Below, piece by piece: positions 10,138 through 22,072 of a stretch of 55,449 nt of DNA. The DNA comes from Gamarada debralockiae (taxonomy: Eukaryota > Ascomycota > Leotiomycetes > Helotiales > Hyphodiscaceae): NCBI GenBank assembly GCA_002803225.1, contig NXFV01000312.1:1-55449 (forward strand). Direction: 5' to 3'. The notes below the pieces were generated by a model. The model saw only the letters and a list, made by a program, of their open reading frames with translations. It ran no database searches and was not told the DNA's origin. The first letter of the stretch is position 1. Each line of letters opens with the position of its first letter. The translations under genes were made by a program, and so were the position numbers.

Positions 10138-12728
10138 ATGGCATTGACGTCGACGCCTGATACCCTCTCTGCTCAATACTTCAAGGCCGTGGAGTATATC
10201 GTTCAAAGAGTAAGGGAAGAAACCAAAGTTGAAGGCGACGTGGTGGTAGGAGTTCGCTGGCAGAAAGTTCGGGAGTGGTTCTTTGACCAGGTTTCCGACA
10301 AGGACCGTTTGAATGACGAAGACTACCTTGCTGAACAAAAAGCGTTGGCAGCAAGCGCTATCAAGCGCATGGCCCAGGTATACCACTCTTGTGGCCTATT
10401 CAACAGTTGTCAGGCTGGCTGACCTCCTTCAGGAACGTGTATTGAAAGGAGCAAAACGTGATGGTCACGGTTATTGGATAGTGCATCCTCTTTGCAAAGT
10501 CATGGATGATACGGACGAGATGCCAAATAGACCAAAAGATCCACCAACGGATGATGGACATTCCGAAATGGGTGACCCAGAAGATAGAGACACAATCATA
10601 GTGCAAGCACCCTCCAATCCAGACGGAGAGGCAAAGAGTCGGTATATACTTCTTTCGAAGAGTGGACTTGATTGCTGACGTTTCTTTCAAAGAACATGCT
10701 GAAGCCTATGCTGAGGTAGGCTGATTCTGGAAATATCAGATTACGTGACTGATTTCTAGGTGACTGAGCTTTCAGTCCCGCTACGGCTAGATGTCGATGG
10801 ACCTGGCCCGTCAGAACCTCGTCCGGACACTCCTAGCAAGAAGCGCCGTAGAACAGACGAGATTGCGGCAAGCAATGCTTCCAGTCGTTACGCCTCCCTG
10901 AGTCCGAGGATTTCAAAAACCGCCTCAGACGCAGGCCGCCCTTCGAAGCGCCTCGCCACACCCGAGGAAAATCGAAGAATATCAGCTCCCTCTCGCCTTG
11001 GGCATACCCCGATTCAAGCCAATACCCCAAGGAGAAGACGACACGAGGACCCTGATCCAATCACAATGTTCAAAGAGGAGAAGAAGGTATGCTGTGATTC
11101 TCCTTTGTGAAGGACAATGTTAACCGTGCCAGCATTCCTCACCCGCTTGGCTCGTCTCTGCGTTGGAAGTCTTACGGGCCAAGTATCCAAACGACCTCTT
11201 CAGCTCTGACAAAGAATTCGTGAAGTGCCTGGACTGCGACGACAGGGTTTTCAACATGACCACCAAGACCGGCAAATTGGTCACACGCAATCTCGAACAA
11301 CATTTGAACGGCAACAGGCACAAAGATAATGTCGCAGAGCGGATTTCAAAAGAGATGAAGAAAGGTATGATTACCAAGCCTTCTTTTGAGCCTTCTTTCT
11401 CTTCGATGTTTCAATGTGAGAAGCCAGCTTTCACCGATTTCCCCGCCCCACAACCAATTCAATGCTTCAGTCTTCCAAACCTACTTGGAAGTCCGTCCAT
11501 TTCCAACGGCGAGCCCAATTTTAGGCAGGCTAGAGCGGCGATAAATAAATACATGGAGGACATCGAAAATGACAGTGCGGCTCGACGTTTAAGGACAGCT
11601 TTACTGGAAGAACGGGTCGCGGCATACGAGAAGAGCAACGAAGAACGATTCCAGAAAATAAAGGAGTCGTTGACCGAATCTGATGAGAGGAACAAGAGGT
11701 TTTGTGATGAGTTTCACGAGTCTTTTGCGAACCACAGGCAAGAGAACGAGGAGCAAGCCCAGCGGATGGAAGATATGTTGCTTGAGACTCAGATGAAGGC
11801 CAGGGACCAAGCCAGTTCTGTTGAGCAGTTAGAAGGACGTATTGCGGTCTCGGAGTCACGAAATCAACAACGAGTCGACGAGATGGCGGAGCGACTGACC
11901 AAATCGGATAACAAATACTTCGAGCTCGTGGGACGACTAGCTTCTTTTGAGGGAAATTCCAAGGAAGAGACAGAGGAGTTGGCAAATCGAGTAGACACGC
12001 TCGAGGAGAGAAACCAAGAGCTGGTTGACGGGGTACTAGCGCAAGTTACTGCCCAAGTTTCCGACTCTGCGGTCCGACAGAAAGAGGAGATTGGCGGAAT
12101 ATTGGCGCAGGCCACTACCCAAGTCAAAAACTGGGAGGCGCGACAACAGGAACAACTTCAAGATATGAAACAACAGATCGCTGCCTCGGAGGGAATTACC
12201 AAGGACCAGGTCGACAACTTAAAAGAACTTGCTACCTCGAAGCAATATACTAAGGAGACATTCATTGGAATCATGCATCGTCTCTTAGCCCTGGAACAGG
12301 CCAAGGATATACAAAGTGAATCCACGAATGATGTCGAATCACAGCTGCAAATTCACGCCGATGAACTGCAGCGACAACGGGATAGCGGGGACGCTCTTCG
12401 ACTGAGTCTTTTTGCTCAAATGGATGTCTACTTCAAGCAAACCACCGAACGCATGCAGGACTTGGAAAAACAGACAAGTGAAAGAATTGAAGCTGTGGAG
12501 AAGGCCTGTGAGGCCAAGATCAAGAAGCTGGAGAAAGCCAATAAAGAGCAACAGAAGAAAATTGAGGGATATGATGAGGTTTTCAAGAACCTGTTCAAAG
12601 AAATAAACCAGGTGAAGGAGTATGTCGATAGTGTTGCAGAATCTGTCCATTCAACAGAATCGAGGCCAAGTTCGCCAGGACCGGAACCGCAGGCAAGGGG
12701 GCGAACGACTGGGGTACGTCAGGCGTGA
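10138..12728 (+). CDS. Long coiled-coil protein with C2H2-like zinc-finger motif; one frame break
   Basis: Unknown function, probably nuclear or structural. Exons: 10138-10377, 10433 to about 10715, 10760-11086 and 11133-12728, with 44-55 bp introns. Exon 1 encodes a helical region containing VRWQKVREWFFDQV. Exon 4 is basic and Ser/Pro-rich with KKRRRTD and PRRRRHE, good nuclear-localisation candidates. Exon 5 begins SSPAWLVSALEVLRAKYP and has CLDCDDRVFN with a downstream HLNGNRH, spaced like a U1/BED-type zinc finger, followed by some 380 residues of Glu/Gln/Lys-rich heptads. In exon 2 the frame must slip by one base at about 10640-10655: upstream reads NPDGEAKSR, downstream reads VDLIADVSFKEHAEAYAE, both convincing, and there is no room for an intron. 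This may be a real lesion or a one-base assembly insertion. Divergent from the broken gene at 8134-9687, with which it shares acidic/coiled-coil character. Confidence 0.65.
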
Positions 12729-13790
12729 AGGTTATCACCATCAAGGACTGCCAGTTGGATGAGGCACAGTCTCCAATTTCTTGGCAGGTGAACTTGTCGA
12801 TCAAGGTCGTGTTGAATGGCGTTAGGATATGGCGACGTTATGGGCAATGGCAGGATAAATATTACCTCAACATATAGACCCAACTTCCTGACTCACAAGA
12901 TCATCATCCCTGCCACATATCTTAAGTTTGACCTGTCACCTCTATCTGCCCAGGCTTCAGTGCAGTCTGACGAGATTTTGCAGCACGCTCACATTGGTAT
13001 CCGACTCCTAATCTCCATCAACTCCATCGCAGAACATTAAAATTGTCATACTGTCCAACCCTACAGTCGCTGGATTCGAATCAATACCAATGCCCTGCAA
13101 AGATATATATGGACTTACCGCACCCTACCAAAGTTTCACTTTCATCACCACTCCCTACAACGGCTACATACGGCTCCTCTCCTTTCGATCGGATGATTCG
13201 CAGAGAGCAAGCGCGTCGTAGAAGCACCTCATATCCGGAGGACTGAGTTATATCAGAATGACCCAACTCTTTGGAAACAGCGTATCCCTCCATTGGCTCA
13301 AACCATGTCTTGTCTCTGTGTCACATGTAGGGATGGTCTCTTTGCCAGTTTGTCTAGACTTTCGGCGCTTGTTAGTGCATTCTTCGCGATATACGCAGCG
13401 GTTTGGCTTCCGCCATTGTACCCTTCTTGGAAGGCATCTTCAGTGTCAATGTCATCGTGAGACTTGGACGTTCGAGTGTTCAAGTGATCGGCTGATCTAG
13501 GCCCAACCAAACGACAAGGCTGCGAGCATGAGGTGGAGAGCTTTTTTGGGGGGAAAGAAGATGTCTTTCCGTGCTCTATAATGTTCATTCTGGTCTTCCA
13601 AATAATCTCCCTTTTAGCACAAGGATGAGCATCTCATAAGAAAGTGTAAGTGTGCGTGATGTGCAAGGCTCAAGAATAACCGTTGCCTAGGCGCTTCTCT
13701 GATTGCCGAATCCCGTTGAACCCACTCTTTCCCTCTCTTAACACTTCAGTAGTGCTTTCGCAATCACTCGCGAACTCGACTCAAGAAATA
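12729..13790. other. Intergenic; one uncertain ORF
   Basis: An ORF on the minus strand (13588-13298, 96 codons) with no recognisable motif could be spliced to a second ORF ending near 13081, but the donor is weak. Nothing else is seen. Confidence 0.25.
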
Positions 13791-14283
13791 ATGCTCTGCA
13801 ATTTGTGTGCGAATATTGATTTAGACGAATTATAGAATGCTCCTGAGCAAAGTTGTCCATCGGGCTTCAGGCACCACTCCAGCTTGACCGGCCTTTGTGC
13901 GTCAGCCGATCCAGCTCAAGGCGACTGTGAATCTTGCGCATTCATCAGAGAAGTCATTATTAGTAACGGACTCGATGATGAGGACGAAGGATTTGAAAGG
14001 ATGTTTTATGGAAAGGTCAACAAAGCTAATCCAAACAGCAGCGTTTTGGTTGGAGCTTGAGTTGGAGAAGAGATGCGATCAGGATTTCGGAACACAGATT
14101 ATATTAAGATGGCTTCCACACTGGAAAGTGCGTTGGCTTGAGGGACGCTTGGCTCTTGCATTTATTAGGAAGAGTCAAAGGATGTGGGCTTTGAGCCGGG
14201 TGTGTGGTCAAAGAGAGGTGATAGGGAATATTTTACGACACCAGGAACATCAGTTACACCTAACAAAAGTTGACTGCTAATTA
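13791..14283 (+). pseudogene. Relic of a HET-family protein N-terminal region
   Basis: The frame from ATG 13791 reads MLCNLCANIDLDEL, then TAG at 13833, then ...GFRHHSSLTGLC and GDCESCAFIREVI. This is the Cys-pair pattern (CxxC ... H ... CxxC) found at the N-terminus of many fungal HET-domain proteins ahead of the HET domain. Further stops follow after about 14050 and the HET core itself is not found downstream. It is therefore a fragment; a functional protein is not possible. The assignment rests on the C/H pattern and overall look, not on a database match. Confidence 0.5.
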
Positions 14284-16133
14284 TCATATCACAACCTAAA
14301 GCGCTCTGATTCCATTCAATCCCAGTCAGCCCCAACGTCAGAAGTTTGCTTTCAATTTAAAAGAAGTAAAAGCTAGGTTCTAAAAGCTAACTCATGGCTC
14401 CAGAGTACTCCAACTAGAACAAGTCTACTAGTACCAAACAAAATCAAGCAACTCCACACAGATGATGTAACGACTTTTTTGGAACCAATTTCTCTTCCAG
14501 ACTGACAGACTTTGAACCGCTGATGAAATTTTCCTTCAAGCCCATACAAATTTCCAAAACCCGATATCCCGGGCATGGAAAGGAGGGACCTTACAGGGAT
14601 CTTGGCGGGGATGACGCAGGAACGCGGCAGCCCCTTACTAGTCTCTTGGCCCTTCCTTTTTCGTGCCTCGGCTCGTTGCACAAAAAGACTCCTAAGCCTG
14701 TTTAGCTTAGAAAATGCCTAACTTCCTTAGAGAATCGATGAGATTCTGATTGAAATATACCATCGAATAATAGCCATGAATCGTGGTTAAGCTCATCTGA
14801 AGTCTTCAGAGCTCTGAATTTGCGGTTGCCCAGAAACTTTCCCAGAGCCAAGAAAGTTGTACCGAAGATTTTCCCAACGGATCGTCGCGCAACATTATGG
14901 TTTCCCTCAGGGAGTTATTTGAGCTTGACGTGATTGGCGTAGAGTACGATCATTTATGGATGGGGTCATGCCACGCCTGTTCTGGAATAGGGACTACTCG
15001 TACGATATCCTCCTTTCCTTTGCATACAACTTAAGATGCGTCCAAATATGCATAAGAGGATGGATGATTGGCCACGCTAGCGTCAGCTGTTAACGGGTGT
15101 AGCCTTCCACGCCGGGGAAGGGTCATGGGGAGCGAGCTTCGTGAGCCGCGCTCGTTATTGCCCCGTCTGGTCTTCCAGTAATAGGTGACTGCTTCAATCT
15201 TCAAATTAAGGCTTTGATGAGAAGGCCATAGTAGACCATTCGAGTGACTCTCACTCACTGCCATGGCCTACCAGGATTCATCAACAAGAATTGAAATACT
15301 TCGCCATATTTTATTTTATTTCTTGTTTTTAAACCAATAATGCTCCTATTAATCCGGCGGTTTTACCATGTCTTCGTCAGCACCTGACAGCGTGCCTAAG
15401 GACCCCAAATGGCTGCTACACCATAAAATCTGATGTGCGTGGAACAATGACATCAGGCAGCCCCCCGCCCCCCGTTCATCATACACTACAGTATCCCCAA
15501 AAATTGGCCAGGCACGGGAAGGCTAGCAGCCAATCATTAGCTCGGCAAGACTTGCCGGCCTGTGATTGCGTGCCATGATGACAGGTAACGGGCGGAAATG
15601 AAGATAGGCAGCTATCGGGGAAGATCTCGATTTTTGCTGCGATTTTCCTTTGTAATTATGAATACGGTTTTGCGCACTAGTACGGCCTGTCAATCATTTT
15701 AATGGCGCCTGATCCCGCGCGATTCACGGTCCGTGCGACGACCATAGCTCGTACAAGATCGTCTCTGGGGGAAAATTAGCCTGTCGATCACTGCCTAACG
15801 CGCAGTCGTGTTCATTTCGCTCAGAGCGGGACCGCGTTTTGTTTACACCTGAACACGCAGCAGGGATCCTGGCACGACGCTTCTATTTTCGCCTACAATT
15901 TACCACAAAATGTCCTTTCTTTGTCAGGATGCAATATTGAATCACCCGCTGGGAGCTTTTCTTGCCTAACAACATAAAGTCTCTCCCTCCCGAATTTCCA
16001 CTTCCTTTCCTCATTCATTTCGTTCCTTCTAATAGCCCGCTGATTCATCGGATCACGAATTTATTAGACTTCAATCTTCCGCAAAACATCGCTAAAGACG
16101 CGCCGTTTCGATCCTTAAAAAAAGGAAGCAAAC
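14284..16133. other. Long intergenic region upstream of the hydrophobin
   Basis: About 1.85 kb without a credible gene. It holds small ORFs (14373-14681 and 15031-15264, minus), a poly-C tract near 15461-15475 and a pyrimidine-rich leader at about 15975-16080 immediately before the hydrophobin start. The size would suit a developmentally regulated promoter, which is inference. Confidence 0.45.
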
Positions 16134-16714
16134 ATGAAGTCCTTCACTTCCACGCTCATTCTCCTCTTCACTCTCCTCATCAGTACCTCCGTTGGCGTCG
16201 CCCTTCCTCAGATCCCGGGCCTCCCCAACCTGACCAACTTGCTTCTGGAAACGCTCGGACTCAACGGTCTCGTCGGCAATGGTGAAGTCCCACTCCTCCA
16301 AACCACCGTCCACTCCCCTGAATGCGCCAACATTAACAACGGGACCTACGTTTGTTGTGAATCCACCTTCAATGGCGACTTGCCCATCGTCGTCGAGGCT
16401 TCGGCATTGACCAATTACCCATTGACGAAGAACAGCATCAATGGATTGATCGGCTGTGAGTTGCGTCATTTGTTCCCTCTCTGTTCCTTCCAAGTATCTT
16501 GTCTATGATCGCCCTGCAAAATATTACTGGATACAGCTGATTCGTGATGGGACAGGCACACAAAGCTTTACCAGCTGCTATCCGGGTACGGAGCTCTGTT
16601 GTGGAGTCATTGCGTTGGTGAGTTGCGTTTCCCATCCAATCCGATTTGAAATGGCTAACAATTTCACCCTCGAAGATGCCAACTGTCGCTCTCTACTGCC
16701 AGCAGGCAAAATAA
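16134..16714 (+). CDS. Hydrophobin, class I-like
   Basis: Small secreted amphipathic protein that assembles at air-water and wall surfaces. Exons 16134-16455, 16556-16617 and 16676-16714 join in frame to 140 residues. The first 23 or so residues (MKSFTSTLILLFTLLISTSVG) are a signal peptide. After splicing exactly eight cysteines show the hydrophobin order C, CC, C, C, CC, C: PEC, YVCC, IGC, TSC, ELCC, LYC. Spacings are C-9-CC-32-C-6-C-6-CC-12-C, closer to class I than class II. The long gap of 32 fits class I; the 6-residue gap between Cys4 and Cys5 is shorter than typical. Intron 1 (100 bp) uses the acceptor GACAG at 16555, because the nearer ATACAG acceptor would give a stop; intron 2 is 58 bp. 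C-terminal end YCQQAK. Confidence 0.85.
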
Positions 16715-16903
16715 AAAGCAACCTTCCATTTCGAATCTTAATGTAAGCTTTCACGCCTGTCTATGAGTTTCCCCGCATTTATTCCAAGCCCTATCCCCAA
16801 AATGCTATCTGCAGCTGCTAACCTGTATTGTCAATTAAGGATTTCTGCTTTCAATCTGTACAACAAAAATCATGTATGTAGGATAGATCTCAGATATAAG
16901 CTA

Positions 16904-17331
16904 TTATAGGCTTGACTTGCTGCCAGTCTCTTGCCATTCGTTACCAAGAAATATTACTGTTGATTGGGTGATAAGCTCCTCAAAGGCCCAACCTCTAGTA
17001 AACCACTTGCTTTCGCGGAGTTCGTCGCCTGCGACACTACTTAGGCTATCAACGGTTCCCCGTGGGACGTCTGCAAGATATGCGTAGCATTCTTTAGCTT
17101 CCTCATACCAGCAATACATATAGTTGAGGGCTTCGGAAAGTTCCGCACTACTTGTCTTATCAATGCAGCAAGTATCGATCCAAATATAGTCGAAGTCGCC
17201 TGTCGCAGCAACCGAGCAGGCGTTTTTGACTTTTCATAGCCCGCTAATTCTGTCGTCTTATCCGTTTTGATATTCTGTAGCATAGCTTCCTCTACTCATG
17301 TATGTGAAAGTATCGGATACCGTGTTTCTCT
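16904..17331 (-). pseudogene. HET-domain fragment, stop plus frameshift
   Basis: Read on the minus strand, the region gives RYPILSHT, a TGA at 17296 exactly where the invariant Trp of SHTW should be, then VEEAMLQNIKTDK. A one-base loss near 17225 changes frame, after which FDYIWIDTCCIDKTSSAELSEALNYMYCWY and RESKWFTRGWAFEELI follow: the core HET motifs. The reading ends at about 16904, roughly halfway through a HET domain. TGG->TGA is a G-to-A change compatible with RIP. Not able to encode a working domain. Confidence 0.8.
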
Positions 17332-18788
17332 CAAAGTTTGCTGCATAACCTCTTTCGAAGCAAACCAAATACAACCTGGCATTTGAAGACCTGGACCACA
17401 CTTTCGGCACTTCACATAACTCTCAATCCGGCTCGATGTCAGCGGTGAAACCTTGAAAAGAACCCCCAGTACAAACACATGTATCTTCAAAATTAGTGAA
17501 ACAATTTCCCGACACTATGCTATAACTTGATGAGTAGCCATAATCGGCTTAAGAGTTTAGTCCCAGAAATGGTTTGTACTGATCTCTTAGGGTTAAAGAA
17601 AAAAGAGCCCGTTGAGTTGAGAGCCGGAAACGTTCCTCGTGCTAATCTCCCAGGGGTAAGAATTAGCTGATTGAAACCGGGAGAGCTATAATCGGCTCTA
17701 AGAGTTGAATGTTTGAGCTTGAAGTCTGTTCTGGCCGTTTAGAGAGCGATTAGAGTCGCTGAAGGTTCTCAAAATTGGCGGATATCCAAAATCTGCCATT
17801 TCGGGTATTGACAAACCCTACAAGGGCTGCACATATCAGACTTGACAGAGGCATCTCCATTTCTGACCTCTGGACACTGACTGACCTATGTACACAAAAT
17901 TTTCTTGTTTCTATCATTTCAAAGTTCATCTTGCAACTCTTGCCGCTCTCGACCGGGATTTTGCTCGATTCCGGCTCCTGATGCTGTCTCGAGTGCGCCA
18001 ATTCTAGAACATAAGTTCAAAGTTAGGCTTAATTCCAATTTCGAGCTCTTCCAAGGCCTGCTACTCCTTTCTCACAATAATTTACATTGACGCTATTCCG
18101 GCGACCAATGAATTTAAAGCATTGAAATTGGACTAAGTTGCTAGGAGTATTGTAGTAGTGAAAGACAGGAATTGAAAGACTGTCACATATGCCCTCAAAC
18201 ACTACGGAAATAGCCCAGTCATGTTTCCGTACCACCCGTGTTTGACAAGAGATATCGGGACCTGCCGAAGAGCTTTGCCAGCAGATCTCATGGAATTACC
18301 CCCATTCCAACACAAGTCAGGCTTTCAGCCGCGTCAGAAGTTGCCTTTTATGAAGCCTCTCTTTGTATGCTCTGACGCTTGATGTTGGAGGAACTGAGCC
18401 ATATGAGGAGCGGCCCTGATAAGTGGTTCAAAGGGCATGATAGGCGCTTGCAAAATCGGCTTCCCCTCGAACACGCTCTGAAAAATTTCAGCTCAGACAG
18501 GGATCCGTATCAGCGCTATAGAGTACCCAAGTAGGTTAAGCGCAACACACAGAACTTTATCAATTGAATCACTTCCCTGCGCGAATTTACTTTTCCTGTC
18601 TATCAGTCATTATTAAATGCTACAAAATTTGAGCTAGTAGGGCTTGGACGTGGTCTTTGTATCACGAGGAGCCGATTTGGCTCTGTTCATTGCCAGACCT
18701 ACTTTCTGGGTAGCTTGGTTTTTTGGGATGGACGGAGTTACAATATGTCGTTCTTATAATATTAAATAGCTGACTTTGACTCAGTTCT
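17332..18788. other. Intergenic, nothing recognised
   Basis: About 1.45 kb without credible coding sequence; only short ORFs on both strands. Probably decayed sequence behind the HET fragment. Confidence 0.4.
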
Positions 18789-20258
18789 TCAACCAAAGAT
18801 GCCAGTCCATTCAGGACTCACAGTCCCTTCTGGCTCATACTTTGCGGCATACGACACCACACAAACCACCAAATTAACAAGAAAGAACACAAGCCCGTCC
18901 AATCCAGGAAGCGGGCTTCGTTTAACACTCCAACCAATCTCTCGCGTCGTAGCATTCCCCAAAAGAAGCGTCTCGCCAGCCTAGCATGTCTTCCGCAGAG
19001 CCATGAAATAGCCAACTTGGCGAGCGGCACTGCACTCACCAGCGCCACGAAAATCGGTGTTTCGATGAGAAACGCTGCCTGCTCCATACCTCCCCAGTCA
19101 CGGATGAAGAGGACGAAACAGACGATATATGTGACGAGCAAGAGAACTAACATTAGGATCTTGCTAGCCCAGAGGAAGCGGCTCTTGCAAGAGCTCCAAT
19201 CAGTTTTCAAGGTAGTGGCGATGAGGATGACGGCAAAGGTCGTGCCGACGAAGCACCAGATCATGAATAGAGCGCTGAGCGCTGAGCGCTGCGATAGGTG
19301 GCATGAGACGTATCACAAGGCCATTCAACGCTGGGGCTTCGGGGCCGCTGTTCGAGTAGTGCTCCGCGGAGAGACCAGATATCGATGATTGCTCAGAGCA
19401 AAAGCATGAGGTGTAGCACTATGCCGGTGCTGAATCAAAAAGTGTCTATGGACTTGAGGTTTTGGGTTGCTCGTCGAGTCCTGAGGCCTGCGTCCTGGGC
19501 TAAGGATGTGTACACTCCATTCTCAGCCCCTTTCTTCCTTATGAATACCATGCATTCGAATGTCACCCATGGCAAAAGTAACATCATCCCCCAAGCTCTC
19601 GTTCACAGTAGTCATCCCATAGCCGCAAGTTTGATCGCTGGGCCTAATGTTCCTACAAGAAAGAACACACGTTTGCTTTTTCCAAAGCCTGTATACCCTC
19701 TCCCTCCTCCACTTCTATTCCGCCTCTACCATGGCCGTTACTATCCGGATCCGTGTACCGTTCTCGCACCACAATATCAAAAGCCGTTCTGAATGATGTC
19801 TGTAGCAAGAAAGGTAAGAAAACGATTTGGAGCAGAGACGCCAAGACGTCGAGCGCACATAAGATCGGTGAGCTGCGCAAATAGGTTCGATACCTGCTAT
19901 TCAGCGATAGCACCTTGCCTGATGGTTGTGTCATCATATTTGTAGCGAGCGGTATGAGCGTCCAGAAGGCTCTTTGCCATGATACCGTCGAATTCGTGGA
20001 AGCAGGAGACGAGGCTGAGGATTGTAATTAGCTCGAAAAGTCCTGAGAGAAGGGTGGGAGATAGGCTTACGGGGCGGTGAAAGGGGTGGCAAGACCTGTT
20101 CTGCCATATCGACTCACTGCACAGGCTTGAGCGAGCCTTTTTAGTTGATGGCACGAGAGGTATTGCATGGCACTCGAGAACTGAGATGAGGCTGGCTGAG
20201 CTGAAGGCTGAAACCCGAAGCCGAACAGAGCAATTGTGGCTTGCATTTCACCCACCAA
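18789..20258 (-). pseudogene. Multi-pass membrane protein, decayed
   Basis: Hydrophobic fungal membrane protein of unknown function. The 5' part (about 20258-20092) joins through an intron (GTAAGC...CCTCAG, about 20022-20091) to STVSWQRAFWTLIPLAT and DVLASLLQIVFLPFLLQT. Later blocks read RVFFLVGTLGPAIKL, then TRAWGMMLLLPWVTFE, and a C-terminal block LVFFLVNLVVCVVSYAAKYEPEG ending TGIFG at 18789 (split here into parts only for description). Lesions: a frame change near 19660, two in-frame TGA codons near 19600 (positions where Arg and Trp would fit), and an extra AG dinucleotide near 18935 in the GAGAG run that shifts the C-terminus. Conservation of hydrophobic blocks in three frames argues for a once-functional gene. 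Confidence 0.6.
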
Positions 20259-22072
20259 TCTCGTGCTCCTTCATATTTATTTCCTCTCAACATCTGCCTC
20301 CAAAGGAGATCATTTGCCGATATCCTCGCATCTTCTCCAAAGACGTAGATGTCTGCGGTGGTTCTGTGCCCTTAAAGTTCTGACACTACCAACACCTCTC
20401 GGGCTCCACCGCGCTAAATTCCTCCTTTTATACTTGAACTTTTGACATAATTCAGCTATTAAGTAGAGCTCTGATTACAATCAACTTTGTTCTTTATGAT
20501 ATTAGAATATATATATATATATATATATTTTATAATGTGATAAATCTTTTTTTAATAAAGTAATTTGGTCACCGACCCTAACCTATGCCGTGCGGAACCG
20601 AGCGTGGTTTGGCAAAGCTCCTGTATCTAAGCTCAACAGAGCAGCTCTTCTTCTCTCCTTAGCTTAGTTTTCTATCATCTTAGCGCGAATACTATCATGA
20701 TCTTCTTGAGGCCTCTGTGTGGTGCCGTGACAGAAACCAAGTCGATCAAGAAGCCAATAGCAAACAATTGCTTGAGTTACAAGAGCTGACATTTTTGCCA
20801 TAGTCTTTTCATCCCTATAAGAAGAGAGTGCGTCTTTTAGTCTAAGCCTGTGAAATATCAGATGATACCAGCAAGAGCAATGATTCAGAGATGACAAGAG
20901 ATCAAAAGACAGATGGATGACACAATTCGATTCAAGAAGAAGCTTTCTCAGGACTACCTGATTTACTTAAAAACATCTCTAATAACCAACCGTTAACTGT
21001 CGTACCAGATGTCATCATTATTTGAAGATAAGGAGAACAGTCAGTACCTTATCATTGTCTGAAACGTTAGTTGAGCACATATGCTGAACGAAATATAGCA
21101 GCAGGCAATCTACCATAAAAAGAGATGCCAGAATCATTCTGAGTGAAATTATACTACATGGCTCCTAGTATTTATTGATCCAGGACCTATTTTACTGTTG
21201 GTTTAAATGGCCCTTGCTTTGTCATGGAATGCTTCGAAAGAAGGTGACCGACGGCTTTGCCACTACCGTATCCAAGGTATTTCATAGTATCGTGAGGGCC
21301 CTGCCTATAGAGCAATATCAGTGTCGTAGAGTAAAGGAATAGGGTAAGGGCTTACAAAGGCCACATTGCCAATACATCTGCCCCTCTATCTTTGCCTCCT
21401 TTCAATGACAGTTCACCCAAGTCTCAATACCACAAGCTCTCTTCGCAGGCAAGCGTTTTGAGCAAGATGCGGTGCTCGAAAGTCTTCTCCCTTGCGTTTC
21501 TGTGACTCTTGTGAGGCCATAAAAGCCAGGAATCACGTCTACGTCTATCACCTCTCTCCATCCTTCACCTCCTTCGTCGTCCTCTTCATTTATTCCTGGG
21601 ATAAACCGTCTAGCATTGGTGTTGTCGAGTTCAATCTCATTACTTGAGACTAACTAGCAGGCTCTGGTGCCAGTAAAACTGATGCAGGAGGCAGTACTTA
21701 GGATAGTTACTGGTCATGAATATTAGGCTCTTGAGGTGAGCTACTCCAAGGGAGTCTTGCTTGGGGTTTCGACGATTTCGTTGCCGCCGTTGGATCGGAG
21801 CTTCGAGGGCGGCATCGCGTTAAGTTAGAGGTTTAAAGACAGACTAGTGTCTTCCGGGTCGATATTAGTAATCGTATGAACACTCTTTTGGTTAGAGAGC
21901 TCTGATTCAGAGTGCGTTGTGGTGTAGATAAATACTAAAGGAAGGGAGAAGACAGCTACGTAAGAAGTCCGATTAATTAGAAGGACAGGTTCTATTAAGT
22001 AACAATTTCCTAAGAAGTCGACGCCAGTCAGAACGTCGCATGTATTAATTATCCCAAACTACCTTCACCGTA
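20259..22072. other. Intergenic region with AT microsatellite
   Basis: About 1.8 kb without a convincing gene. A run of about eleven AT dinucleotides lies near 20507-20528. A 77-codon minus-strand ORF (20897-20664) has no recognisable motif. Confidence 0.4.
20507..20528. repeat. (AT)n microsatellite
   Basis: Uninterrupted alternating A/T of about 22 bp in an AT-rich context. Confidence 0.9.

Noticed and set aside
13298..13588. Minus-strand ORF as a gene
   Set aside because: No motif, no convincing partner exon, and no homologous look; left as uncertain ORF within intergenic sequence.
15461..15475. C-rich tract as a structured regulatory element
   Set aside because: A single short run without repeats of spacing; no i-motif or G-quadruplex pattern on inspection.
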